Assembly: GCF_905163445.1 (NCBI RefSeq)
Contig: NC_053181.1
Coordinates: forward strand, 5,332,001-5,396,000
Direction of reading: 5' to 3'
DNA from: Pararge aegeria
Lineage: Eukaryota > Arthropoda > Insecta > Lepidoptera > Nymphalidae
Length of the DNA: 64,000 nucleotides
Part shown: one piece after another, positions 32,713-44,220 of the stretch
Numbering within the stretch: position 1 is the first letter of the stretch
Layout of the letters: each line of letters begins with the position of its first letter
Translations under genes and position numbers: made by a program
Notes under the pieces: model-generated
The model's input: only the letters and a program-made list of their open reading frames with translations
The model's database searches: none
Told to the model about the DNA's origin: nothing

Positions 32713-33380
32713 ATAGTAACATTAGTTATTCAAAATGGGTTTTTTGACTAGCTAGTGCTCTCGTATACAATTAATTGAAAACTGAATTTAAAGTAGGAGG
32801 TTACAGTACAATTATTATAGCATTTTAACAAACAATCAGAAGCACCTTCAACACAAGGTGGTTCTCATGCCCATAGATGCTGCAGATAGATTCCTAATAT
32901 GTGTGTTTTACCCATGATCATGACGTAATAAGTTACGGCTCATTATTTTTTTAATTATTTTGACGTCTTCTAATACTTACAACTTATAATTATTATAGCG
33001 TTTTTTATTTTTTAATATTTAAAGCTGGCAAACGAGCAAGTGGGCCACCTGATGTTAGATTGTAGTTTGGAGGGAACACATCAGATGGGATATTGTTCCA
33101 CAATTTTCAACTGCGCGGTAGAAATTATCTGGTATTGCGAGTAGAAGAGTACCAGGCATCCAGATGGTAAGGATAGAATTTATTTTTTCGGCGTCAAGTG
33201 CGATCAGAGAACAGGAAAGAAGGTTTCAATGCAAACCACTCTTCAGAACCGGAAACTAATAAACACATGTTAAATAAAAAACACACGTTCAATTGACGAC
33301 TATTTATTATCCTGTATAATGTTTATTGATAGGAAAGTGTTTGGATTTTAAATAAAAATGTCGCTAAATAGGTTAACTTC

Positions 33381-33549
33381 ACACACCTTTGATAACATTA
33401 TGTAGAACTCTCAGGCATGCATGTTTCCTCACGATGATATTTCATTTACTTAAAACGCATAACTTAGAAAATTTAGAGGTGCGTGCTGGGATTCGAACTC
33501 TCCCCACTAAAACTAAAGTCGAGCTTCTACTCACTGGGCTGTCACCGCG
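33381..33549 (-). repeat. SINE family C
   Basis: It has CACACACCTTTGATAACATT, AGAGGTGCGTGCTGGGATTC and CACTGGGCTGTCACCGC. The last two are the reversed B and A boxes of the tRNA-like head. Confidence 0.72.
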
Positions 33550-33724
33550 TCGTTTAACACAGTATCACTAGCAAAACAGTAGTGAGTCAGTGATTGACTG
33601 CAATCAAAATCTGTTTGCACGTAGGACGTGGGATGCGAATCTTAAATGCTGTTCGACCATAGCAGACAAGTGGGTTGAGTTATACAGAGACTTGAACAAG
33701 TACCGAATAAATAACTTATTGTGA

Positions 33725-33795
33725 TGTAACCACCTCGTTTGTGTAGTGGATAGCGTGTTCAAAGAAGGAAAACGAAGTTCTGGGTTCACAAATTT
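33725..33795 (+). repeat. tRNA-like SINE head abutting the tandem array
   Basis: GTGTAGTGGATAGCGTG resembles an A box and TTCTGGGTTCACAAATT a decayed B box. The first unit of the 175-bp tandem array begins inside it, so the array may be an amplified SINE body. Confidence 0.4.
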
Positions 33796-34308
33796 GTTAT
33801 GTGTATTTTCGGTTAAAGTATTATCACCATCGCCCATAAACAGCGTGGAATATTCTAGGCAAAAATAAAACGTTTTATTTTAGAACTCTATTATCTAAAG
33901 ATAGCTTGAACTTATTTTTTGTAGGTTCACCTTTTGTGTTTCTTAATTTGAATGAAAAGTTCACAAATTTGTTATGTGTATTTTCGGTTAAAGTATTATC
34001 ACCATCGCCCATAAACAGCGTGGAATATTCTAGGCAAAAATAAAACGTTTTATTTTAGAACTCTATTATCTAAAGATAGCTTGAACTTATTTTTTGTAGG
34101 TTCACCTTTTGTGTTTCTTAATTTGAATGAAAAGTTCACAAATTTGTTATGTGTATTTTCGGTTAAAGTATTATCACCATCGCCCATAAACAGCGTGGAA
34201 TATTCTAGGCAAAAATAAAACGTTTTATTTTAGAACTCTATTATCTAAAGTTAGCTTGAACTTATTTTTTGTAGGTTCACCTTTTGTGTTTCTTAATTTG
34301 AATGAAAC
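33784..34308. repeat. Three-copy 175-bp tandem repeat
   Basis: Units begin GTTCACAAATTTGTTATGTG at 33784, 33959 and 34134, exactly 175 bp apart. Units are almost identical; unit 3 has AAAGTTAGC where units 1 and 2 have AAAGATAGC, and its last bases differ at the array end. No ORF spans the array. Confidence 0.92.
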
Positions 34309-34567
34309 GTTACTGTATGTATTGCCTATTTAGTGGTTACCTATACTAATACTAAATCTCATTATAACTATTAGAAAGTCCAAGGATACAGAGCGGTTTC
34401 GTTTGACACGTATCGAGGTACGTTTCTTTATGCAATTTGTTTTTGCACACAAGTAAAAGGGCATTGCAACTTGTTTCAGATCTGTCATTTGATATGAAAT
34501 GACGATATGCAAACCATTTGTTACGCTATTGCGACTACGCTACCTTGCGGTCAACGTTCCACTCAGT

Positions 34568-34690
34568 TATAACCGCCGTGGTGCAGTGGTCTGCGCGAAG
34601 TGGAAAGTATTAGTTCGATTACCGGCCGTGGCAATTTAGTTAGCGTAACAGGGACCGTTACGCTAAATTACTTATTCGAAGGAGTGTTTC
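34568..34690 (+). repeat. Isolated tRNA-derived SINE
   Basis: GTGGTGCAGTGGTCTGCGCG is a good A box and TTAGTTCGATTACCGG a B box. It is followed by a 9-bp perfect hairpin (TAGCGTAAC / GTTACGCTA). No cloverleaf acceptor stem, so not a tRNA gene. Confidence 0.5.
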
Positions 34691-35080
34691 ATACTAGCAT
34701 TTCAGTGAGTTTTTCTGCATCATCTTACTTACTTACTACCAGGAGATTGCAGGAAACGGCTAACTAGTAGAAAACTTTTACTAAACGAAGGCAGATATCA
34801 GATTTCATTATTTTCGGTGGGCAACGAAATTTATTGCCAGCAATTTCCAACACGCCAATAATAGAAATTGCTGGTCAGACGGTTTAGTTATCTAGACACT
34901 AACATAACTTTGGTGTTCTTTGGAATACGATATTCACTTTTTTATTTGCAATTAGTGTGTGTAGTGTTCGAGATATCTAAGTTTGAGAATTATTGCAGTT
35001 GAAAATTAAAATAATGTTAGCTTTCTCCTTCATTTAAGTTAACAAACATTTTTCCCACTGCTGGGCACTGGCATTATCCC

Positions 35081-35269
35081 TTAAGGCTGCCCGTCCACCG
35101 GAGCGGAGCAAGGCAGCGGATCCGAGAAACGGACTAATGCGGAGCGCAGTTGCGAACTGTGTCTGGTTCATTTAAAAGCAGCGGAGATTTTGTGCAATCC
35201 TATTGGTTAATATTTCTCGATTTCTTGGCTCCGCTGCCTCGCTCCGCTCCGGTGGTCTGGCAGCCTTAA
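35081..35269. mobile_element. TTAA-flanked MITE
   Basis: A 189-bp span with TTAA at both ends. The left arm GGCTGCCCGTCCACCGGAGC and right arm GCTCCGGTGGTCTGGCAGCC are inverted, and the match continues inward (GGCAGCGGA / TCCGCTGCC). It sits in a family with ATTATCCC...TAGGAAAGAGGG on either side. TTAA target duplication is typical of piggyBac-type elements. No coding capacity. Confidence 0.8.
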
Positions 35270-35692
35270 TTAGGAAAGAGGGAAACAAACCTTAAGACCT
35301 CAACGTAACCTTCTAAACGGGCGAACTATCCAAATATATTATTGCGGCTATAAAACAGATTTCTTAGTTTTGAAACCGATTTCCTAAAGTCAAGGATAAT
35401 CATAATAATTGCAATAACAATCAATAATATATCATGTACTCGTTTATATCAATGAATTGGTGAAGTAATCAAGAAGTTGGTAAATACAGATTTGAGTGAT
35501 AGCTTTTAATTGGTTAAAAGTAAATGATTGTTCGGTTATTGAACGAATATCACGCCTACATGATTGCCGGTTCTTTGGAGTGTTAAAAGCGAATTGATTG
35601 TGTAATCTACAAGGTAATAGTTTATACATATTCTTTTTTTAAACCTTGATAGTGTATTGGTCAGAACTCGTAGAAAAATATACCACCTGTAG

Positions 35693-35960
35693 TTTAGGGA
35701 GGAGACAAAAATTATATCCCCCGATTATATCCCCTGACGAGGGATATAACTAACGAGTACACCTGCTAAAGCACGGAGACATGAAATAGAAGAAGTACCC
35801 CCGTTTATTATGACACATATATAATTTCGATATTATTTCCAATTGTGCGCCAATACTCCGAGAGTTGATAAAGCTGTGAGAGAAGGTACATTTTTATCCT
35901 TATCCCAGGGATATAATAGTCTCCTGGCCATGCTAGCCGTGCTGACTGTAAGCGGACAAC
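35693..35960. mobile_element. Inverted-repeat element, GGAGACAAAAATTATATCCC family, copy 1
   Basis: The left end GGAGACAAAAATTATATCCC is inverted at the right end GGGATATAATAGTCTCC. The interior (CCTGCTAAAGCACGGAGACA, CCCCCGTTTATTATGACACA) matches 62930-63178 throughout. Probably a MITE; superfamily unknown. Confidence 0.7.
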
Positions 35961-36019
35961 CATCGCGTATATATAGAACATGCAAAAACACCTACAAAGT
36001 GCCCCCTTGTGCCACCTGA

Positions 36020-36440
36020 AGCTGTGTTAAGACTCATTATCATCATCCGCAGCCTAGTAACACCTGGGTACAGGCCTCGTGTCCTAAAAGAGATACGGAT
36101 TTAGAGCATAGACCCACCACGCTACTTCAAAGAGGGTTGGTGGGCTTTAACCACTGTTACCACTGTTACTAACACCGCCAACTTCTCAACTCCAAGCTAG
36201 TACCGAAAATTATTTAATAGAAAATACACAATACCTACTATAATTAGGCCCGACCCGGGATTCGAACCCTGGACTTCGTGATCCGTAGTTGAACATGCTA
36301 ACGACTAGACCAACTAGGCAGCTAAGAATCGTGTGCCTGTAACAACACAAGTAACCGCGCCCTTCAGACTTGAACACAGCAGTTGGAGGGGCAGAAATAA
36401 GCATGACATATGCACTTCCCCGGACGAGCTTTGACACAAA
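36020..36440 (-). repeat. SINE family D, tRNA-derived
   Basis: On the minus strand, CTAGTTGGTCTAGTCGTTAG is an A box and CCAGGGTTCGAATCCCGGG a B box. Upstream of it (36355-36440) is GTCCGGGGAAGTGCATATG, and downstream TCGGTACTAGCTTGGAGTTG. The 5' and 3' strands of the would-be acceptor stem do not pair, so it is a SINE and not a tRNA gene. Confidence 0.65.
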
Positions 36441-36683
36441 AAGCTCTTCCTTTTACTACAGATCTGTTCTTTGCTTACGGTGGCTCAACTAAGGACCAAA
36501 GACCAGCCTGTAAATGGCACCGGGTGCTTAACCCTTAAAGTTGCAACATATTTTACCTTAAAAAAACAGCAAAAAAAAATATTTTCGTATTGTGTGAGTA
36601 AAGATCATAACAAAAATATTAAAAACATATATTTGACAGTTATCCAAAAAGTATATGTATACAATGAAAACAATCTTATATAT

Positions 36684-36963
36684 ATGACGGCCGAATGGCG
36701 CAGTGAGCAGCGACCCTGCTTTCTGAGTCCAAGGCCGTGGGTTCGATTCCCACAACTGGAAAATGTTTGTGTGATAAACATAAGTGTTTTGTTCAGTGTC
36801 CAAAGTGTCTGGGTGTTTATCTGTATATTATAAGTATTTATGTATATTATTCATAAAAATATTCATCATTCATCTCAGTACCCATAACACAAGCTACACT
36901 TACTTTGGCGCTAGATGGCTATGTGTGTGTTGTCGTAGTATATTTATATTTATTTATTTATAT
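36684..36963 (+). repeat. SINE family B, full length
   Basis: The head GACGGCCGAATGGCGCAGTG, B box GTGGGTTCGATTCCCAC, body CTGGGTGTTTATCTGTATA, and tail TTGTCGTAGTATATTTATAT with TTTA repeats. The most complete copy in the window. Confidence 0.82.
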
Positions 36964-37695
36964 TTAAAAACGAATTTCCGAGTTTTTTATCGCTAGAATC
37001 ATGCATAATACCATAAAATAAAATATTTTAAATTTTGATTTGAGTAGTATAGCAGTACATATGTACAATAATATTCACATCATACTTTCATAGAAATTAT
37101 TTTAATTCTGACGGACAGAGACACGGGTTTTAATAAGCAACTACTTTATACTTTTTTTTTTCGATTGATACAAAAAGCTTTCGTAAAATTACATGAAGGC
37201 TAGCTTTACAAATGAACTATATGCCTCGAACTAGTAACCTTATTTTTTTAACGGTCGAAATACTACAAAGAATTTATAAAGTCTGTAACCTTGCATTTCC
37301 TTTTTTGCTACCATTTTTAGGGGTCTGCAACTTATAATGGAAAACCAGAAACCTTATAGTCATATTGTGTATGTCTGTCTGTCTGCTATAGCCCATTTAT
37401 GTTGCCTCTGTTCGGCGTACCTAGCGTAGGTACTTTTTATTCCGGAAACGCAGCTTGGAACCGTTCCGGACGGTTTTTAAAAACTTATCTTGCTGAACCG
37501 TCAGCCTCGCTTATTACAAAAATATGTTTTAATAATCTACAATGCTCGCCAACACGCAATGGTGCGATAGGGTCCCATTCTAAACCCCACTTTCGTATGA
37601 GAGATCAGAGAGATTTCCTGTGCTACCAATGGGGCGTTAAAGGCTCAAGATGATGATGATAGAAGTTATCTTTGGATAAGATCGTAGTCGGGAGA
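36964..37695. other. Stretch without a supported gene
   Basis: A plus-strand open stretch at 37399-37653 looks like the body of a common dispersed repeat (GTATGTCTGTCTGTCTGC at its left). It has no domain. Confidence 0.35.
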
Positions 37696-37830
37696 TAGAT
37701 AGATAGATAAATTCTTAAATGCACACATTTAAGGGATAAAGATAATATATATTGAAAACAGAAATACAAGAAAAATAAAAATGCGCAAAAGCGGTCTTAT
37801 CGCTTTAAGCAATCTCCTCCAGACAACCCT
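37696..37830 (-). repeat. (TAGA)n and LINE 3' fragment
   Basis: A short GATAGATAGATAGATA run precedes a reversed LINE 3' block, GGTCTTATCGCTTTAAGCAA then TCTCCTCCAGACAACCC. The same block is seen at 51762 and 60905. Confidence 0.5.
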
Positions 37831-38384
37831 TAATGAAAGAAGAAAATGATTATCGAAACGGGATAGTGCAATATTTTAAAAATACTGGGAGTTAACTTGT
37901 CGTCAAACATATTTTAAGTAAGACGGTGCCCATTGCTCAAAGTTTATCTTTTTATATGACAACGACCATATCTTTGATATTTAAAAGGAGCTTGTTAAAG
38001 TCACTATAGAAATGAGAAATATTTTCTTTTATCTATGTTTTATGGAAAAAAATCTTAAGAATCCAAGTAAAAAAAGGAAAAGACTAAAGTTCCCAGTAAT
38101 ATAAAATATTGTTCGGTACGGTTTAATAACAGTAGTAAGTGCCAAGGTATAGGCAAATGTCAAGGCTTGCTGGTTTCAAGTGATCTATATAGGATTGCGT
38201 TCTTACCAAGATAAATAACAATTTTTATTCAACCAGGCGCAATTAAACATTAAGTGTCCATTTGGATACATTATTATTTTTTCAGCATATATTTTCCATT
38301 CATTTAAATATTCTGAAGTTAAGTAACTTCAATAATTTAAAAGTAATCTAAGCAAAGCGTTTTATAATCGACAGTCTACGTCGC

Positions 38385-38480
38385 ATTGCTAGGAACAGAC
38401 CTTATCCCTCATAGGAGAGAGGGATATAGATCTTAAGCTCACCACGCAACGTCGATGCGGGTTGGTACTATTAGGTAAAA
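38385..38480. repeat. Dispersed repeat, CTGCTGGGCACAAG family fragment
   Basis: It has CATTGCTAGGAACAGACCTT, ATCCCTCATAGGAGAGAGGG and CTCACCACGCAACG. Confidence 0.4.
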
Positions 38481-38636
38481 TACTGCGACCCTTACTGATA
38501 TACAGAGCATACTTTTACGTAGCACAATACATTTTTTTTACGCTTACTTTGGAGCTAGACGGCGATGATTAAAAACAAAATGACATAGCTCAATAATGGT
38601 AAATCTCGTACCAAAAAAAAAAAATTAACACCTTAA

Positions 38637-38918
38637 TATTATATTTTGATAATTAAGCTTAATTTGCTATTCTCCGCGTAAAGTAGAATCTGTATGGTGT
38701 AATTTATAATTTCCTGAATCTTTATACTCCAGACCAAACAGATCTTCGACAATGTACCCTCTACGTATGTTTCGCTCCGAAACCGGAGCATCCTCAGGAG
38801 ATGTTGTCTTTACAATAAATAATTATCAAGTGACAACAAGAATTCATAGTAAAGTCAACATCTCCTGGAATATATCATGGAATTCCGCAAAGTAACGCCT
38901 GCTTCTATCTAATACCTT
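38637..38918 (-). repeat. GAGGATGCTCCGGTTTC family, copy 2
   Basis: A reverse copy of the repeat at 5530, with AAGCTTAATTTGCTATTCTC, CCGGAGCATCCTCAGGAGAT and CCGCAAAGTAACGCCTGCTT. Confidence 0.65.
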
Positions 38919-39216
38919 AATATGACACAGGATAATGTCAGGTATGTGTAGTCATGTCGTCAGGTGGGTGGAATCGCTAATGCCTTGATGCAGGCTGGCG
39001 GTGTTGCAATACCGTCATCACTAAATTATTCAAACCATCGCCTCTTGAGAACGCACCAACGGATATAATGTATTGGTGGGCTTACATTTAGGCGTCCTGC
39101 TCATGGTCACAAATTTATAACGAATAACTTTATTTACACTAAACTAAACCAAAGCAATACAAATATGACTTTAGTAAAGTTTTAAGTAATTAAAATTTCA
39201 CTTGCTTCAATGGTGA

Positions 39217-39390
39217 AGGAAAACATCGTGAGGAAAGCTGCATGCCTGAGAGTTCTACATAATGTTCTCAATGGTGTGTGGAGTTCATTAATCCGCACTG
39301 GGCGATCGTGATGGAAGGCCTTAACCCCTTCTCATTGTTGGGGCTGTAGTGGGCTGGTAATGGGTTGATATGATGATGATAATGAAGCCT
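39217..39390 (+). repeat. SINE family C, head truncated
   Basis: GGAAAACATCGTGAGGAAAG, GAGAGTTCTACATAATGTTC and GTAGTGGGCTGGTAATGGG, then a GATGAT run. Same truncation as the copy at 26030. Confidence 0.68.
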
Positions 39391-39436
39391 AAATTGTTTA
39401 ACTATTTTACTCGATTGGTATGATCAAATCCTGAAT

Positions 39437-39615
39437 ACACTTTTCGTGACAGAGCTCGTCCGGGGAAGTACTACTACCATGCTTTTTATGCCGCTAAACA
39501 GCATTTTTGCAATGATGTATTCCGGTGAGCGTGGTTGCTGGTGTACTGACACTGCGCTAGAACATATTATTCCACCCATGGCTCTTTTTCTGTTCAACAA
39601 TATTCTTCCTGAAAT
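39437..39615. repeat. Retroelement fragment, GAGCTCGTCCGGGGAAGTA family
   Basis: It has AGAGCTCGTCCGGGGAAGTA, ATGCCGCTAAACAGCATTTT and TATTCCGGTGAGCGTGGTTG. Related to 36370-36440 and 55090-55175. Confidence 0.45.
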
Positions 39616-39628
39616 CCGTTTTTTTTTT

Positions 39629-39770
39629 AAATTGCTTAGCGACACGTGTTTGCCGGTAGAGTGATTACTAGCCTACGGCTTCCCCAGAAGCCCCGAATTG
39701 GCCCTGCCGCGAATCAAACCCAGGACCTTCAACTTGAAACCAAAGCGCTCACCGTTGCGCAAGGAGGGTC
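39629..39770 (-). repeat. SINE family A, partial
   Basis: AATTGCTTAGCGACACGTGT to AAAGCGCTCACCGTTGCGCA. Directly abuts the previous fragment. Confidence 0.65.
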
Positions 39771-39855
39771 AACCTGTAGGTAATTGTATCAAGTAAATTT
39801 AGCAATAATTAAACACCGTAATAGAACGAACTTATGATGAAGGTAAGTAGACTTA

Positions 39856-39898
39856 GGATGGAAATACGTTGGAAGTGGTATCCAACGTATTTCCATCC
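39856..39898. repeat. Perfect 18-bp hairpin
   Basis: GGATGGAAATACGTTGGA is followed after 7 bases by its exact reverse complement TCCAACGTATTTCCATCC. It is isolated and not part of any repeat family I see here. Confidence 0.85.
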
Positions 39899-41209
39899 GT
39901 GACCGCAACAATAAAGTTACATGAAACTATTAAAAAAAAAACAGCATTCAATCTTAGGAATCGTTAAGAAAATTCGTCCCGCGACACCTTTATTCTCATC
40001 CGGGAGCTATAAATTTTGCAATAGCCAAGAATTTCGATAGTTTGGCAAAGCAGTTCCGTTACCTAAGCAAATCTCATTACGGCTCTAAGTTCACGCTTAA
40101 AGTCACGTTTTATATAAAAGCAGCTCAAATATAACAGAACACAATGGCCGAGCATGAATTATTAGCTATTTGAAGGCGATTTGATCGAAATCCTTGAAAT
40201 GTAAGGCTATCAAATCCTTTCACTTATATATACAACACAACGTATTTGTATACTACGTATGAAACACCCTTTTGTCACGGCATTTCAATCTAAATAAACT
40301 GGAATTTGTCTCGGTGCAAATATATTAAGTCACAAAGGCAAGCTACCTTCCAAAGTTAATACTAAAACTAGGAGAAGCTCCTTCCACAGTACAGCATTTT
40401 GCAATTTACTTACCAAGTACTTTAGATTAAAGCTTATGCAATCTATAATGATATTACAACGTGGAGTGTTTTTTTTTTATTTTTACACTTATAGAAAACT
40501 TAATTATGAGGACGTAGCATAGATTATAATTTATTTAAATATTGAAGAAAATTGCAATAGTACTATTATAGCTACTTAGTTAACATTCGCAACTGTATAA
40601 CAACATTTGTTATTGTGTTATTTGCCTTATCACTTTAAAATGACATTTCTGATTGTTGTATTTTTATTCTTTAAATTGTAATGTAATTTATATTTTATTT
40701 TTTATTTTTTATAACATCTGCACACTGTCTGTGACAGTCGATTGTGAAGGGTATGTTTAATGAAATGTTTACTTGTTATGTACCCACAATTCGGCAAATA
40801 ATTAAATATTATTATTATTAAAGTAACTTTATGATGGAACCGATTGCAATGAAACTTCAAAGGTTCATAGTTGTACTAACAGTGTCTAAAAAAAACGAAA
40901 TAACTAAATAAAATAATTATAAAAAAAAGTTTCGCAATTCGAGTGATATCTACTTTGATTCACATGCCAAATATTATTGCCAACTAAGATGTAGGTCGTA
41001 CTAAACAATTATCGTGGTTGCACAGTAGATATTTACCAAAGAATAGTAGTTAAAGTATGGGAAAATAGCGCAATTCTGAGCATCAGATTAGTGGCCTTGA
41101 AGAGCGTAATCTGTTTTCCTTTATGCCTAGTATTTGCATAAATTGCTCAATATTTGATAGCCGTGAGTTCTTGCACTGCAACTTTGTTAAATGAGATTCT
41201 CTTTATTCA
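39899..41209. other. Stretch without a supported gene
   Basis: AT-rich. The segment 40440-40820 ends with AATTCGGCAAATAATTAAAT and an ATT run, as LINE 3' ends do, but has no second copy here. Confidence 0.35.
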
Positions 41210-41560
41210 GTAACTAGCAGTCCCTCGCGACTTTGTCCACGTATAAGTCAACCTTAAAAGATAGACATATGCTGTCGCGGTCTCTTTTTAGAACTTTTAA
41301 AGGGGAACAACTAGGTGCAGTTGGTGATACATAACGCAGTGCATTCAGCGGAAGCTCTCAAAAGGAGAAAAAGTATGGAACATTCTTAATTGGTGTTATG
41401 CTTCTATTTGTTTTAGCGTGATGGTTTTAGGCTTCTTCGATAAATGGGCTTTCCAACAATGAAAGATTTTTTCAAATCGCACCAGTAGTTCCTGAGATCA
41501 TCGCGTTCAAGAACAAAGAAACAAACTCTTCAGCTTTATGCATTAGTATAAGATAATACA
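41210..41560. repeat. Dispersed non-autonomous repeat, CGACTTTGTCCACGTATAAG type
   Basis: It runs from TCCCTCGCGACTTTGTCCAC to GAGATCATCGCGTTCAAG and AACTCTTCAGCTTTATGC, then TAGTATAAGATAAT. Layout resembles 59690-60000. Possibly Helitron-like. Confidence 0.45.
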
Positions 41561-41895
41561 CATATATTTTTTTATGAATGTAGTTACAATTAATTGCTGG
41601 TGTGTCTTATGAATAAATAAAAAAATAATAATCTCTATAATATTAGTTAACTGTGCCGTGACTGACTGATATCCAAATGTCAAACTATACCTAACTTACA
41701 GCCTTAATCGGTGGGTATATCAATTGTAGGTTTTTAATCTGCTGGAAGGATTCACCCGTAGCGAGTTACCACCGGTACGATGCCGCGTATAAAAAAGTTA
41801 GGAACTTGGGTTAAATATAATGTTAAGGATTACTTAAACGATAAAAAAACTTGGGTAGAAATTGCTCTAACTTCATAGCTTAATATTAATTTACT

Positions 41896-42105
41896 GTGAG
41901 ATGGTGATAACAAAAAAAAAATTACCCGGCTAAGTACGTTGTGGGCTCTTAGAGCAGGGCGTATTTGGAACCCTCGTAGCTTTAGGTTTAAATTGGCGAA
42001 CGAAGTTATCACCATCCTCTTACTATTTTGTAAACATATATGTATGATAGCTTCATAAGTGCCTTTGATGGGCCTACATGAATAAAGAAATTTAGAATTT
42101 TATAA
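41896..42105 (+). repeat. LINE 3' end, TCGTAGCTTTAG family
   Basis: TGTGAGATGGTGATAACAAA, GAACCCTCGTAGCTTTAGGT, GTTATCACCATCCTCTTAC and GGCCTACATGAATAAAG. Related to 47135 and 53935. Confidence 0.65.
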
Positions 42106-42260
42106 ATGCTTTACCCAGAAAGGTACGAGCGTAACCATCTTAGACTGCAAAATCACTTACCTATCATGATTTACGGATGGTTAGTGGACAGCTACAATCT
42201 ATAAATAGAACAGCACTTTGCAGGGTATGCCAGAGACACGTCCTGCAACGTGCGGCACCC
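42106..42260. repeat. Dispersed repeat fragment, GCACTTTGCAGGGTATGC family
   Basis: AGACTGCAAAATCACTTACC and GAACAGCACTTTGCAGGGTA match the block at 4365 and the one near 55000. Confidence 0.45.
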
Positions 42261-42714
42261 ACAAGTAATGTGTGAATGAGTGAGTGACGTTTTCTCTATT
42301 AATATAACTAAATTATCAGAAGTGCCTGTTTTGTGAGAAGTGGGTAACTACTGGAGACGGTTGTGTGGTAATTAAAATATCTTAGTTTCAAAAACCAGAT
42401 ATTTCACTCGGACTAAGACATTGACTGAAGCTACATACTTAGTCATAATTTTCTGCTTTAATGTTGCATAATCTCCGCCTTAACCGGATATGTTTTAGCC
42501 TTGACCACAGAAAAATATGAAAATGATGACTAAAAATACCTAATAATAAACGACTTAACTTTTTGAGATAGGTAAAGACGTATCTAATAATGATACTCGT
42601 TGTTTAAAGGATATATTTTAAATCTTTTACCAGCGTGTTTTAATGTCGCAAAAGTAACCGCAAACAGTTCCCGTGGCATATAAAAATTTGCATTTGCTAA
42701 GTGTCTTATTATGG

Positions 42715-43430
42715 CTTACAAGCTAAACAAATCTTGACGGAATTTTCCATACAGACTTGCATACTAGACACGGACATACACTTATCATCCCGAAAGCACC
42801 CAGTAGCAGTTGACTTAGACAAATAACACAATAATTGAAATAAAAAAAAATAATAATAATATCTATAATAAGTTATAATAATAATTGCAAAAAAAAATAC
42901 CTAAATTACATTATAAAAAAAAAATCAAGTGACCAAACGAATAAGAAAATATTATGACAAATATATATATATAAATATGACAATATAAAGATATAAAAGT
43001 AAAAAAAAAATAGTGTCATGTAAAACATGAAACTTGGCTAAGTAAATGCACGGTAATAAAAATTGATTTTGGTCAAGAAGACTTATCTGTATATTTTGTA
43101 TAAAATATAATTTAAAATCAATGTAAATTTTATATATTTGTGATGAGAAATAAATGGCTTTTTTAATTTATTTTATTATTTATATATTCAATAAACCGAT
43201 AAACCGATCTCGACGAAATTATGCACAGAGATAACTTGAATTCTAGATACGGACATAATGATAGATACTTTTAATCCCGGGACAACGAATGGTTCCAATA
43301 GCTCAATTGATTAATGACCTGAATTAACGGAAAGTCTTCACATACATTTAATCCCGTAAATTTAAAATAAACCCGGAGGTGTGATCGAAATTTCACACAA
43401 ATGAACTAGCTTTAACCATCTATCTCTTAT
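42715..43430. repeat. CTTGACGAAATT family, two pieces around an A-rich tract
   Basis: Left piece: ATCTTGACGGAATTTTCCAT and CTAGACACGGACATACAC. Right piece (43190-43430): GATCTCGACGAAATTATGCA and CTAGATACGGACATAATG. Between them lie 350 bases of A/T-rich, low-complexity DNA. Confidence 0.5.
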
Positions 43431-43854
43431 ATCTTGACGAATCATGAAATCCACGCTTTAGTTTTTCAATTATGGATTGCACAATTGATTACAAAATATT
43501 GTACCCGCAAGTTATGTACGTCTCTGAATTTAACAAACCGCAGAGCTATTTCTCAAGCGTGAACATGTACTGGACCCTACACATTCCAATTACCATTGTC
43601 TGCTTATCGCAACAGTCGGATCACGACGTCCGCATTACTGTCCGGGAACCAGAAATAAGGTTACAGGTTGAAGCTGGTTGCGCCCACTTGTAAATGAAAT
43701 GTCATTGCGAAATCAACCGGCCGACTCTCTGTTTTGTTTCTAAACCGGAACGTAGATAAATGGTCTTACAACCATAATTATTACTTTCCGACTTGTCGTG
43801 TTGGTATGCTATATTTGACTCTGTTTGTTTTGTCGTCAACATGATTATGTCATA

Positions 43855-44220
43855 TAATGAACTTCCACTGCTGGACATAAGGTTTTTTTAAGGGACCAGT
43901 GACTCCCTGCGTTTCGCTTAATGTCATCCGTCAACCTAGTCGGGAGTCAGCCAACGTTGCGTTTACCGGTGCTATTCCAGCACCTTGGGACCCCTACTTC
44001 CATCGGTTCTCCGAACTATTTGCCACGCTCATTGCCATTTTTTAGCTGCGGGACTCATTGAGCTTTGCAGATAACTCTGGTTCTTCTACAGATCTCTTCA
44101 TTCCCGATAATCTCGTAGAGATACTTTAAGCACGCCTTGAGTGGGGGATAAAAGACCCTCCACTTATAAGATCACCAGAGCTGTGATCCCTGTGCTAGGG
44201 AAGTCGCCGAAATATAATAC
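43855..44220 (-). pseudogene. RTE-like LINE remnant
   Basis: On the minus strand the three frames together give KVSLRDY..., KNQSYLQSSMSPAAKKWQ, AWQIVRRTDGSRGPKVLE. This is the decayed equivalent of the RTE C-terminal block (SLRDRIRNEEI ... WQWAGHIARRTDGRW). Several stops and frameshifts. No intact ORF. Confidence 0.6.

Noticed and set aside
33784..34308. CRISPR array or coding repeat
   Set aside because: Units are 175 bp, directly abutting with no spacers, and contain no continuous frame.
36246..36325. tRNA gene on the minus strand
   Set aside because: A- and B-box motifs are good, but the acceptor-stem strands do not pair and the flanks match a SINE layout.
43472..43693. Plus-strand 73-codon ORF (MDCTIDYKILYPQ...)
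   Set aside because: No domain, no splice partners, and it overlaps the border of a dispersed repeat. Chance is enough to explain it.
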